From assembly GCA_902558545.1 (NCBI GenBank), contig CACEEJ010000006.1, positions 1 to 49,593 on the forward strand: a DNA stretch of 49,593 nt, in the 5' to 3' direction. Source of the DNA: an uncultured Pelagibacteraceae bacterium (GTDB lineage Bacteria > Pseudomonadota > Alphaproteobacteria > Pelagibacterales > Pelagibacteraceae). Position 1 is the stretch's first letter. The number at the start of each line of letters is the position of its first letter. The position numbers and the translations under genes were made by a program. Positions 39,124-47,357 of this stretch are shown here, one piece after another. Below the pieces are notes generated by a model that worked only from the letters and a program-made list of their open reading frames with translations, was not told the DNA's origin and searched no databases.

Positions 39124-41697
39124 TTAAGCAACCATACTCTCTGCTTTTTGTAAATCAACAGCCACTAGCTGACTAATTCCTTTTTGAGGCATAGTTACCC
39201 CATATAGTCTGTTCATTTTTGACATGGTTAAAGCATGATGAGTTACAATTATGAATTTGGTGTTGGTGATTTTAATTAGTTCCTCAAGTAAACTACAAAA
39301 TCTTGTTACGTTAGCATCGTCAAGCGGTGCATCAACCTCATCCAATACACATATAGGTGAAGGGTTTGTTAAAAATACAGCAAAGATTAATGAGAGGGCA
39401 GTCAATGCTTGCTCACCTCCAGATAACAAAGTTATAGATTGAAGTCTTTTTCCCGGAGGACTAACCAACATTTCTAAACCAGCTTCAAGTGGATCATCAG
39501 AGTCCACCAATTCTAGTTTGGCATTTCCACCATTGAAAAGTTTTGTATAAACTTCATTAAATTTTCTATTAACTTTTTCAAAAGCTTCAGTTAATCTTTC
39601 TCTTCCTTTTTGATTAAGTTCATTGATGCTATCTTTAAGTTTCACGATAGCAGTAACAAGGTCAGCACGATCCTGTTCCATTTTTTTTATCTCTTCTTCA
39701 TATTTACTTGTTTCTTCATCTGCTTTTAAATTTACAGATCCTAATTTTTCTCTTTCTTGTTTTTTCTTATCCAAAGCATCTTCTTGATCAACTGGATTTG
39801 GAAGTTCTTCTACTCCGTTTAAATTTGAATTTTCTAAAATATTATCTTCATTCAAATTTAGTTCAGAACTAATTCTATCAAGCAGATCATTTTTTCTCTT
39901 TTGCAACCCTTCAATTGTAGCTCCTGAGCTTGCTTTTCTTTCTCTGATTTGAATTGATTGCTCTTGTATTTCATTTAATTGCGTTCTTAACAGTTCTATT
40001 TTTTGATCCGTTTCATCTATAATCGCTTCATTATCAATTTTTTCTTTATCTGAAATTCTTAAATTTTCTGAAATTTGACCTTTTCTTTCTGCCTGTGCTC
40101 TAGGCTGGTTTTCTAAATCACTTAATTGTTTTGATAATTTTTCTTTTCTTTGTGTTAGCTCATTAACCATTTTTTCTGAATTAGTTAATAAATTTTTCCA
40201 ACTTTCAATTTCCGTTTCAATGGTTTTAATTCTTTCATTTCTTTTTATAGACTCATTTTTAATTGATTGATTTTTACTATAAGCATCAGCATATTTTTCT
40301 TGGAGTAATTTTATATTTTTCGATTTTTCACTTACTTCTAATAACTCATTTCTAGATCTCTCATTTTTTAAATCATTTAAAAAACTATCTAGCTCCATAT
40401 TACATCTATCTAAAAGTGTTACTGCTTGATTTATTTCATTACTATCTATTAATTCTTTTACCTTTGATATTGTATTTTTTACATTTCTTATTGGACCAAC
40501 ACTTATATTTACAGTTTCTTCAGCTAAATTATTTACAACTTCATCAACAGCTTTTTGTTCTTCTTTAAGTTTATTTTTTGCGCTTTCTAACTCTTCATTA
40601 GATAATTTTTCTGTTTCAAAATACTTCGAGTCTGTCTCAATTAATTCAGTTTTTTCTTCCTTCAATCTTTTTTCGTTTGAGTTAGCGTCTATAATAATCC
40701 CTTTTTCTCTCGTGATATCATCATCAAGTGTTTGAATTGATTTTTTGATGCTTTCTATCTCATCTTGAATTCTTGTATTTTCTTCATCTAAACTTTGAAG
40801 TTCTAGATTAAGTCTTTGTATCCTTGATAAATTTTCTATATTTTTTTCTCTCAATGGATTTACTTTATCTATGAAAGTTTTAATTGAATTTTCTAATTCA
40901 GATATTTTGTTATTAAATCCTTCTACTTCTCCTTCTGCTTCAGTATTAATTTCATTTTCTATTCTAATTTCTTTGTCTATTTCTAATAATTTTAAATAAT
41001 ATAATCCTGCTTCAATTTTTTTAATTTGATCTGAGATTAGTTTGTATTTTGTTGCCTCTTCAGCTTGTTTTTGAAGATTTGCTAATTGTTTTTCTTGCTG
41101 TCTTCTTAGTTCATCTGCTCTTTTTAAATTATTCTCGGCCGCACCTAATCTTAATTCAGCCTCATGTCTTCTAACGTGTAAACCAGATATTCCTGCAGCT
41201 TCTTCTAAAATAGCCCTTCTATCTGTTGGTTTCGCAGTTACTAATGCGCCTATTCTTCCTTGGCTAATCATAGATGGAGAGTGTGCACCAGTCGAAAGAT
41301 CTGCAAAAAACATTTGCGCATCTCTTGCTCTTACTTCTTTATCATTAATGTAAAATTTAGATCCTTTATCTTTTTCTATTTTTCTTCTAATTTGTATTTG
41401 CTCCAACTCACGATATTGGATTGGACCTTCTTTATCTTTGTTTTCAACTTCAATAGATACTTCTGCAATATTTTTTGATGCTTTATTAGATGTTCCTGAA
41501 AATATAACATCCTCCATACCAGATCCACGCATACTTTTTGCAGAGGTCTCTCCCATTACCCATCTTAAAGACTCTACAATGTTAGATTTTCCACAGCCGT
41601 TAGGACCCACTATACCCGTAAGACCATCCTCAATTAAGAAGTTGGTTTTTTCAGCAAAAGATTTAAATCCGTTTAATTGGATTTTTTTAAACTCCAT
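39124..41697 (-). CDS. smc: Chromosome segregation SMC ATPase, short and apparently hinge-less
   Basis: An 857-residue SMC protein, about 300 residues shorter than the usual 1,150 or more. The N-terminal head is normal: MEFKKIQLNGFKSFAEKT, Walker A VGPNGCGKSN (about 30-39). The C-terminal head is normal: LLSGGEQALTALSL (from residue 757), Walker B VLDEVDAPLDDAN, and VTHHALTMS. The middle (about 170-690) is all charged coiled-coil heptads. I find no segment with the glycine-rich globular pattern of an SMC hinge; the only break in the coil is around VNISVGPIRNVKNTISKVKELIDSNE (near residue 400). It loads and compacts DNA with ScpA/ScpB, which are not in this window. It is 8 nt after the dsbA-like gene. 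Confidence 0.95.
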   Translation of the reverse strand: MEFKKIQLNGFKSFAEKTNFLIEDGLTGIVGPNGCGKSNIVESLRWVMGETSAKSMRGSGMEDVIFSGTSNKASKNIAEVSIEVENKDKEGPIQYRELEQIQIRRKIEKDKGSKFYINDKEVRARDAQMFFADLSTGAHSPSMISQGRIGALVTAKPTDRRAILEEAAGISGLHVRRHEAELRLGAAENNLKRADELRRQQEKQLANLQKQAEEATKYKLISDQIKKIEAGLYYLKLLEIDKEIRIENEINTEAEGEVEGFNNKISELENSIKTFIDKVNPLREKNIENLSRIQRLNLELQSLDEENTRIQDEIESIKKSIQTLDDDITREKGIIIDANSNEKRLKEEKTELIETDSKYFETEKLSNEELESAKNKLKEEQKAVDEVVNNLAEETVNISVGPIRNVKNTISKVKELIDSNEINQAVTLLDRCNMELDSFLNDLKNERSRNELLEVSEKSKNIKLLQEKYADAYSKNQSIKNESIKRNERIKTIETEIESWKNLLTNSEKMVNELTQRKEKLSKQLSDLENQPRAQAERKGQISENLRISDKEKIDNEAIIDETDQKIELLRTQLNEIQEQSIQIRERKASSGATIEGLQKRKNDLLDRISSELNLNEDNILENSNLNGVEELPNPVDQEDALDKKKQEREKLGSVNLKADEETSKYEEEIKKMEQDRADLVTAIVKLKDSINELNQKGRERLTEAFEKVNRKFNEVYTKLFNGGNAKLELVDSDDPLEAGLEMLVSPPGKRLQSITLLSGGEQALTALSLIFAVFLTNPSPICVLDEVDAPLDDANVTRFCSLLEELIKITNTKFIIVTHHALTMSKMNRLYGVTMPQKGISQLVAVDLQKAESMVA

Positions 41698-41705
41698 GCA
41701 CTAAC

Positions 41706-42284
41706 TTATATCAGTTTTTCTAGCGCTTTTTTTAAATTTTTATAATTTAGAGTTTTTTCGAATTTTTCGTCGTTAATAATTATCGTAGGAGTTGCGTTTA
41801 CTTTGAAGTTCTTTGCTCCATCGATTCGATCGTTTAATACAAAATCTTCAATTTCCTTATTGTTTATACAAGTATTAAAATCAATACTAAATCCTTCATT
41901 TTTTAAAAATTTTTGTAAGTTTTTATTTGCCTCCTGTATTGAACTTCCCTTTACCCATTTTTGTTGATTAGCATATAAACTTTCAAGGATATCTGAATTT
42001 CCATCATTCTTACATTGAGAAACTTTAGATGCGTTAAAGGCCGCTATGTCTAATGGAAAATGTCTAAATTCTATTTTAGCGAGTCCTGTATCAAGATACT
42101 CTTCCTTTAATTGAGGATAAACATTTTTATGAAAATTAGCACAATGACTACAAGTTAATGATTCAAAAGCTATAATTGTTATTTTTGCATCTTTGTTACC
42201 AACAGTTATCCTTTTAATTTCCTCAGCTTGTACATTTAAGACTGTAGTAAAAAATATTAATATCAAGAATATAATTTTTTTCAT
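41706..42284 (-). CDS. DsbA-family periplasmic thiol oxidoreductase
   Basis: A 192-residue exported thioredoxin-fold protein. The signal peptide is about residues 1-20 (ending NVQA). The active site is FESLTCSHCANFHK with the CSHC pair at 45-48, and the cis-Pro loop is VNATPTIIIND. The inserted helical domain contains the IEFRHFPLDIAAFNAS and QQKWVKG patches common in the DsbA/BdbD-like group found beside smc in alphaproteobacteria. It probably oxidises or isomerises disulfides in exported proteins. Overlaps the upstream DciA-like gene as ATGA. Confidence 0.92.
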   Translation of the reverse strand: MKKIIFLILIFFTTVLNVQAEEIKRITVGNKDAKITIIAFESLTCSHCANFHKNVYPQLKEEYLDTGLAKIEFRHFPLDIAAFNASKVSQCKNDGNSDILESLYANQQKWVKGSSIQEANKNLQKFLKNEGFSIDFNTCINNKEIEDFVLNDRIDGAKNFKVNATPTIIINDEKFEKTLNYKNLKKALEKLI

Positions 42285-42769
42285 TTCTCTCTAAATACCC
42301 TGGTTAACTCTGTTAATGATTTTTTAATCTTTTCGTTTTTAACATCTTTAATCTTATCTTGATATTTACTAATTGCCACATTTTTAACTTTTGTTTCAAT
42401 CGAGCCCGTCATTTCGTGCTCATCATCAAAACTTATAAATTTAAGCTTTTCAACAACAGAATATCCAAAAAAATTATTCATTTTATCCAAAATATCTTTT
42501 TTCGAATATTCAACGTCAACTTCATGTCCTCGCTTGACCATAACCACTAGTGTGCTAACACCAAATTTATTTGAATTTTTAAATGTTTTTGGATAACAAA
42601 TTTTAAATAATTCGCTTCCAACTAAATATTTCCAATTGCTCAGCGTTTCTGAATATATATGACCTTTTTTATTTATTATTTTTTTGACATTTTTTGGCAA
42701 AGTGTCTTTGAAAGATCTTAAGCCTTGAATGCTAGCGTTTCTCTGCTTAGTATTATTTTTAGATTGCAT
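42281..42769 (-). CDS. DUF721 / DciA-like protein
   Basis: A 162-residue basic protein. LRSFKDTLPKNVKKIINKKGHIYSETLSNWKYLVG is the N-terminal DUF721 pattern and LVVMVKRGHEVDVEYSKKDILDKMNNFFGY is its KH-like core (V-x-V-x-x-x-x-x-A/E-x-E-L-x-x-x-x-x-x-I-L-x-x-x-N). Families of this kind include DciA, which helps load the replicative DnaB helicase, so a replication role is plausible but not shown. Its ATG abuts the mutY ATG on the opposite strand with no base between them. First gene of the leftward run into dsbA-like and smc. Confidence 0.85.
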   Translation of the reverse strand: MQSKNNTKQRNASIQGLRSFKDTLPKNVKKIINKKGHIYSETLSNWKYLVGSELFKICYPKTFKNSNKFGVSTLVVMVKRGHEVDVEYSKKDILDKMNNFFGYSVVEKLKFISFDDEHEMTGSIETKVKNVAISKYQDKIKDVKNEKIKKSLTELTRVFREK

Positions 42770-43756
42770 ATGAAAGATCCAATAATAACAAATAATATTC
42801 TTAATTGGTATGATTTAAATAAAAGATCTTTACCTTGGAGAAAGAATGTTTCTCAAACAAAAAAGCAATACTATACTTTAGTTAGTGAATTTATGTTGCA
42901 GCAAACCCAGGTTGCAACGGTTGTACCTTATTTTAACAGATTTATTAAAAATATTCCTACAATTGAAAAATTATCTAAATATGATGATAGAAAATTAATT
43001 AAACTTTGGGAGGGTCTTGGATATTATTCAAGAGCTAGAAATTTAAAAAAAACAGCTCAAATTATTGTTAAAAATTTTAATAAAAAAATACCTAGAAATT
43101 TTAAAGATTTAAAGTCTCTTCCGGGTATTGGAGATTATACAGCAAGTGCAATTTCTGCAATTGCATTCAATGAACCAATAATTCCTCTAGACGGTAATAT
43201 TGAAAGAGTACTAAAGAGATACTTATTTTTAAAAAAACAAGATCAAATAAAAAAAGAAAATTTGCAAGAGAAGAAAAAAATTTTTGGAACATCTATCAAA
43301 AGGTCTAGTGATTATGCTCAAGCTTTAATGGAATTAGGAGCACTAATTTGTAAACCTGTTAATCCTAATTGTAAGAACTGTCCATTAGTAAAAAAGTGTA
43401 AATCATTTAAAAATAAAAATTTTGATTTAGTAAAATTTAAAAAAAAAGATAAGCAAACTTTTTACAAGCTAAATGTTTATAAAAAAAATAATCATTATTT
43501 ATTAATCAAAAATAATAAATTTAATTTTTTGAAAAATTTTAATATCTTCCCGATGGAGGAAGTAAATAATCCTAAAAATTTTGATAAAGATTTGAATTTT
43601 AAAATGTCTAATATGAGCATGAATATTAAAATTGAATTTAAAAATAATTATAATTTAAATAAAAATAATTATTGGATTGATCCAACAAAGCTTCAAAATT
43701 ATATACTGCCAACATTTACAAAAAAGATAGTAAAATTTTTAGAAAGTCATAAATGA
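42770..43756 (+). CDS. mutY: A/G-specific adenine DNA glycosylase
   Basis: A 328-residue MutY. The catalytic Glu is in VSEFMLQQTQVATV, the helix-hairpin-helix is LPGIGDYTASAISAIAF followed by PLDGNIERVLKR with the catalytic Asp, and the [4Fe-4S] ligands CKPVNPNCKNCPLVKKC are in the C-x6-C-x2-C-x5-C arrangement. The C-terminal 8-oxoG-recognition (NUDIX-like) part is short and divergent. It removes A opposite 8-oxoguanine. I start it at ATG 42770 because an earlier in-frame start adds residues antisense to the neighbour gene. It ends in ATGA with the next gene. Confidence 0.95.
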   Translation: MKDPIITNNILNWYDLNKRSLPWRKNVSQTKKQYYTLVSEFMLQQTQVATVVPYFNRFIKNIPTIEKLSKYDDRKLIKLWEGLGYYSRARNLKKTAQIIVKNFNKKIPRNFKDLKSLPGIGDYTASAISAIAFNEPIIPLDGNIERVLKRYLFLKKQDQIKKENLQEKKKIFGTSIKRSSDYAQALMELGALICKPVNPNCKNCPLVKKCKSFKNKNFDLVKFKKKDKQTFYKLNVYKKNNHYLLIKNNKFNFLKNFNIFPMEEVNNPKNFDKDLNFKMSNMSMNIKIEFKNNYNLNKNNYWIDPTKLQNYILPTFTKKIVKFLESHK

Positions 43757-44895
43757 AAAAAATAGCAATAATTGGTGCTGGAATTTCTGGTTTGTATATT
43801 GCCAATTTATTCAAAGATCATAAGGATTATCAGGTTACGATTTATGAAAAAAGGAATTCAATAGAAATGGAGGAGGGCTATGGAATTCAGTTGTCGGTAA
43901 ATAGCGTAAAGCTTTTAAATAAAATCGGCTTCACTTCTTTCTCTGAAGAAGAAAAATTTAATCCAAAAAAAATTGATTTTTATGAAATTAAAAATTCAAA
44001 AAAAATTTGTGACTTAGACATTTCAAAATTTAATTCTAAAGATTGTAAATACACAACATTGAAAAGATCAAAATTACTTAAATTCTTAAAAAAACAAATA
44101 AACGAAGATATAATTAAATATAACCACAGTATTGAACAGATTGATTACGATAAAGATTCAATAAAATTAATATTTGATAAAAATAATATAACTTGTGATT
44201 ACTTAATTATTTCGGACGGTGTGTTTTCTAAGGGGAAGTTATTAATTTCAACTAATAAATCAAAACCAATTTACAATGATACGATTGCTATTAGGGGCAC
44301 TATATCGACAGAAAATTTTCAAAATATAAATGAAGAAAATATTTCTTTGTTCTTAGGGCCGAATTTTCATTATGTTGTTTATCCAATTAATAATGATAAA
44401 AATTTAAATTTTATTGGCATTTTAAAACATAAATTAAATTTAAATGAGCAAGATAACTATAATCTTTTTACCGAGAGTTCTTTTATAAAAAATATTAAAT
44501 TTAAATTATCTCAAAAAGTTTCTCAAAGTTTTTTGGAAAGTCTTCAAAATATTAAATTATTTCCAATTTTTGTAAGTAAAAATTTATATAATCCTCCAAA
44601 AAATATATTCCTTGTAGGAGATGCATTTTTTGCTTTTTCACCTTCATTTGCTCAGGGGGCTTCCCAATCAATTGAGGGGGCTAGTGAATTATATGAAAGT
44701 TTAATAAACAATAATAATTTTTATGATATCAGATTAAATAGAGTAAAAATGATTAACAGTAGATCTAATTTCAATCAATTTGCCTTCCATTTATCAAATC
44801 CAATTATGATCATATTAAGAAATATTTTTTTAAAGCTTTTAACTAAAAATAAAAAATTTTTAGAAAGTTATTTGGGTAAAATTTATAAAAGTTAA
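43753..44895 (+). CDS. FAD-dependent monooxygenase (PHBH fold)
   Basis: A 380-residue flavin hydroxylase. The FAD motif is IIGAGISGLYIANLF (5-19), followed by EMEEGYGIQLSVNSVKLL, the mid-protein YLIISDGVFSKGK and the second FAD motif LVGDAFFAFSPSFAQGASQSIEGA. These are the marks of the UbiH/salicylate-hydroxylase group. A ubiquinone-ring hydroxylase is one candidate (ubiA is in the window, but 25 kb away), another is aromatic catabolism; sequence alone does not decide. Coupled to mutY by ATGA and convergent with ccrM (4-nt overlap). Confidence 0.88.
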   Translation: MKKIAIIGAGISGLYIANLFKDHKDYQVTIYEKRNSIEMEEGYGIQLSVNSVKLLNKIGFTSFSEEEKFNPKKIDFYEIKNSKKICDLDISKFNSKDCKYTTLKRSKLLKFLKKQINEDIIKYNHSIEQIDYDKDSIKLIFDKNNITCDYLIISDGVFSKGKLLISTNKSKPIYNDTIAIRGTISTENFQNINEENISLFLGPNFHYVVYPINNDKNLNFIGILKHKLNLNEQDNYNLFTESSFIKNIKFKLSQKVSQSFLESLQNIKLFPIFVSKNLYNPPKNIFLVGDAFFAFSPSFAQGASQSIEGASELYESLINNNNFYDIRLNRVKMINSRSNFNQFAFHLSNPIMIILRNIFLKLLTKNKKFLESYLGKIYKS

Positions 44896-45962
44896 TTTTT
44901 AGAAATTAATCTTTGTCTTAAATAATCAATAGGATAAGTTCGCCCATTTATATCACAGTGCCAAAAAGTCCATCCATTACAACTTTCAGCTCCTAAAATA
45001 GAAGCCGCAACTTTGTGTATAGAACCCTCTGCTTGATTATGTTTTATACTACCATCAGCCATAATTCTGGCCGTTATTTTTTTCTTATTATCAAAAATAT
45101 TAGTTCCAGGTTTAATTATTCCAAGCTCAACCAATGAACCAAATGGAATTCTTGGTTTTGATCTATTATTTTTTAGCGTATCTAATAACTCGTCCTCAAT
45201 ACGCTTAGTAACTTTTATGCGTTGCTCAGCAACTTTAAAATAATTTTTTTCTTTTTCTATTCCAAAATAATTTCTTCCTAGTTTTTTTGCTACTGTAGCT
45301 GTTGTTCCAGATCCTAAAAAAGGATCAAGTATGAGGTCATTTTTATTAGATGTAGCTAATAAAATTCTATGTAATAGTGCTTCTGGTTTTTGTGTAGAGT
45401 GAATTTTTTTTCCATCCTTTTTAAGTCTTTCAGAACCATTGCATATTGGAAGATCCCAATTAGATCTCATTTGCAAATCATCATTTAAACATTTCAAAGA
45501 TTGATAATTGAATGTATATTTTGATTTTTCACTTTTAGAAGCCCATATTAAAGTTTCATGAGCGTTAGTAAAACGTGTCCCTCTAAAGTTTGGCATTGGA
45601 TTATTTTTATTCCAAATGACGTCGTTTAAAATCCAGAAACCTAAATTTTGGATTGCTGTGCCAACTCTAAAAATATTATGGTAGCTTCCTATAACCCAAA
45701 TAGCTCCATCTTTTTTTAAAATTCTTTTACATTCACTAAGCCATTCATAAGTGAAATCATCATATTTTTTAAAATTTTCAAATTGATCCCACTTATCATT
45801 TACCGCACTAACCTTTGATCTATCTGGTCTTGTTAATTCACTTTTTAATTGTAAGTTGTAAGGAGGATCAGCAAAAATTAAATCAAAAGTTTCACGTGGA
45901 ATTTTTTTTAATTCTTCGAGACTATCTCCATTAATTATTTTATTTTTGAAATCAGTTTTCAT
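44892..45962 (-). CDS. ccrM: CcrM-type GANTC adenine-N6 DNA methyltransferase
   Basis: A 356-residue beta-class methylase: the catalytic ADPPYNLQLKSEL (31-43) precedes the SAM-binding LDPFLGSGTTATVAKKLG, the CcrM order. RMRSNWDLPICNGSERLK-like and STQKPEALLHR segments match the family. The C-terminal about 80 residues (LVELGIIKPGTNIF to GRTYPIDYLRQRL) form the RAMA domain found in CcrM. In Caulobacter and relatives it methylates GANTC and marks replication state. Upstream is a near-consensus promoter bearing GANTC sites. rnhB lies next upstream, an arrangement shared with Caulobacter as I recall it. Confidence 0.96.
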   Translation of the reverse strand: MKTDFKNKIINGDSLEELKKIPRETFDLIFADPPYNLQLKSELTRPDRSKVSAVNDKWDQFENFKKYDDFTYEWLSECKRILKKDGAIWVIGSYHNIFRVGTAIQNLGFWILNDVIWNKNNPMPNFRGTRFTNAHETLIWASKSEKSKYTFNYQSLKCLNDDLQMRSNWDLPICNGSERLKKDGKKIHSTQKPEALLHRILLATSNKNDLILDPFLGSGTTATVAKKLGRNYFGIEKEKNYFKVAEQRIKVTKRIEDELLDTLKNNRSKPRIPFGSLVELGIIKPGTNIFDNKKKITARIMADGSIKHNQAEGSIHKVAASILGAESCNGWTFWHCDINGRTYPIDYLRQRLISKN

Positions 45963-45974
45963 TTGTAAAAATTA

Positions 45975-46027
45975 ATTAGACTCCAAATGGATTCTTTGGT
46001 CAACCTGAGATTGAAAAATTTGGATTC
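45975..46027 (-). promoter_or_regulatory. ccrM promoter with three GANTC sites
   Basis: On the minus strand TTGACC (46003-45998) is followed by exactly 17 nt and TCTAAT (45980-45975), a 5/6 and 5/6 match to the sigma-70 consensus. The -10 ends 12 nt before the ATG, so the mRNA leader would be very short. Three GANTC sites lie here: 45979-45983 (overlapping the -10), 45990-45994 (in the spacer) and 46023-46027 (upstream of -35). Regulation of ccrM by its own methylation is inferred, by analogy with Caulobacter. Confidence 0.55.
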
Positions 46028-46066
46028 GATTAGTGTTTCTAAATTAGAAGGTAACTAGATGTAGTG

Positions 46067-46627
46067 TTAATTTATTTTAGATATTGGTGAAAAAGTTTTT
46101 CTATGATGTTTAGTAATACCCAGTTTTTTTAAAGCTTTTAAGTGTTGTTTTGTTCCGTACCCGAAGTTTTTATCCCAGTCATAACCTTTATTTTTTTTTG
46201 ACAAGGTGGTTATAAACTTATCTCTTGATACTTTTGCAATTATAGAAGCAGCTGAAATAGAGAGGACTTTCTTATCTCCTTTAATAACTGATTTTAAATT
46301 ATAATTTTCTAATTCTGGAGCTTTGTTTCCATCTATCAGCACGTGTGTTGGTTTTTTCTTAAGTTTTTTGATAGCTCTTTTCATAGCCAGCAAACTTGCT
46401 TGTAGTATATTCAGCTCTTCTATTTCTTTGACAGAAGCTTTCCCTACAGACCAAGTAGAATTTTTTTTTATATATGTGCACAGATACTCTCTCTTTTTTT
46501 TACTTAATGACTTTGAATCTTTTAATAATTTTGGATTAATTGATTTTTTTAAAATTACTGCTGAAGCATAAACAGGCCCAATTAAACTTCCTCTACCAAC
46601 CTCATCAACCCCAGCAATTATCTTCAT
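46067..46627 (-). CDS. rnhB: Ribonuclease HII
   Basis: A 186-residue RNase HII. The active-site opening is MKIIAGVDEVGRGSLIGPV (Asp8, Glu9), followed by DSKSLSKKKRE, HVLIDGNKAPEL (third Asp), the VKGDKKVLSISAASIIAKVSRD segment (usually VKGD..v..IaAASilAKV.RD) and the YDWDKNFGYGTKQHLKAL tail. It nicks RNA at ribonucleotides in DNA. I start it at ATG 46627, sharing one base with the glycosylase stop (TGATG); a TTG one codon earlier adds nothing. ccrM follows after 104 nt. Confidence 0.97.
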   Translation of the reverse strand: MKIIAGVDEVGRGSLIGPVYASAVILKKSINPKLLKDSKSLSKKKREYLCTYIKKNSTWSVGKASVKEIEELNILQASLLAMKRAIKKLKKKPTHVLIDGNKAPELENYNLKSVIKGDKKVLSISAASIIAKVSRDKFITTLSKKNKGYDWDKNFGYGTKQHLKALKKLGITKHHRKTFSPISKIN

Positions 46628-47346
46628 CAAATTTTTAACTTCAGATCTTTGATTTTGTTTCTAATTTTCTTTAAATCTTCCCATGAGTGTTTTTTATTTT
46701 CTGGAAAACGGATTAAATAAGATGGATTAAAAGTTATCATTAAAGGGAATGTTTTGTTTTTTAAAATCACTTCCTTCCAATGTCCTCTTTCAGTAGTTAT
46801 TTTTTCACTTATTCCTGTTACAGCCTTCATTGCCGAACTACCCATCAAAACAATAATCTTCGGGTTTATAATTGATATATGCTCCTTCAAAAATACTGAG
46901 TATCTTTTAATTTCGGTTGAGGTTGGTTTTCTGTCATCAGGTGGTCTAAAATTGATTGCATAACTAGTGTAAATATTTTGTCTTTTAATATCGATGGCTA
47001 TAAGCATTTTGTTAAGAAGTTCACCCACTTCACCTCCAAATGGGACACCCAATTTTTCTTCTTCAGCCCCAGGAGACTCTCCAATTAACATTAAAGGGCT
47101 ATTTATATTTCCCTCACCTAAAATAATTTTGTTTGAATTTTCTTTCAATTTACAATTTTCAATTGAATTTATTTGATCTTTTAAATTTTTTAGTAATTCT
47201 TCTTTATTTATTTGCAAGGTGCCATTGTTCTTTTCTAAAATATTAAATCTATTTATTGGCTTATCAGCGAATATAAATTTTGGCTCAATAGTATTAATTA
47301 GTTCTTGGTTTAATTTGGTATTTTGATTTATCACTTTTTTAGTCAT
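46627..47346 (-). CDS. Family 4-like uracil-DNA glycosylase lacking Fe-S ligands
   Basis: A 239-residue UDG. Family 4/5-type motifs are MLIGESPGAEEEKLGVPFGG (motif A, about 87-106), YAINFRPPDDRKPT, IIVLMGSSAMKAV and the C-terminal TFNPSYLIRFPENKK (motif B). The protein contains only one Cys (in ENCKLKEN); the others that hold the [4Fe-4S] cluster in family 4 are replaced (for example N-F before RPP, and Tyr where a Cys would follow E-I-x-x). I recall related alphaproteobacterial proteins also missing some ligands. The first about 50 residues are unlike the family. It removes uracil from DNA. Divergent from the TPR gene with 11 nt between starts. Confidence 0.88.
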   Translation of the reverse strand: MTKKVINQNTKLNQELINTIEPKFIFADKPINRFNILEKNNGTLQINKEELLKNLKDQINSIENCKLKENSNKIILGEGNINSPLMLIGESPGAEEEKLGVPFGGEVGELLNKMLIAIDIKRQNIYTSYAINFRPPDDRKPTSTEIKRYSVFLKEHISIINPKIIVLMGSSAMKAVTGISEKITTERGHWKEVILKNKTFPLMITFNPSYLIRFPENKKHSWEDLKKIRNKIKDLKLKI

Positions 47347-47357
47347 AGTATGGTCAC

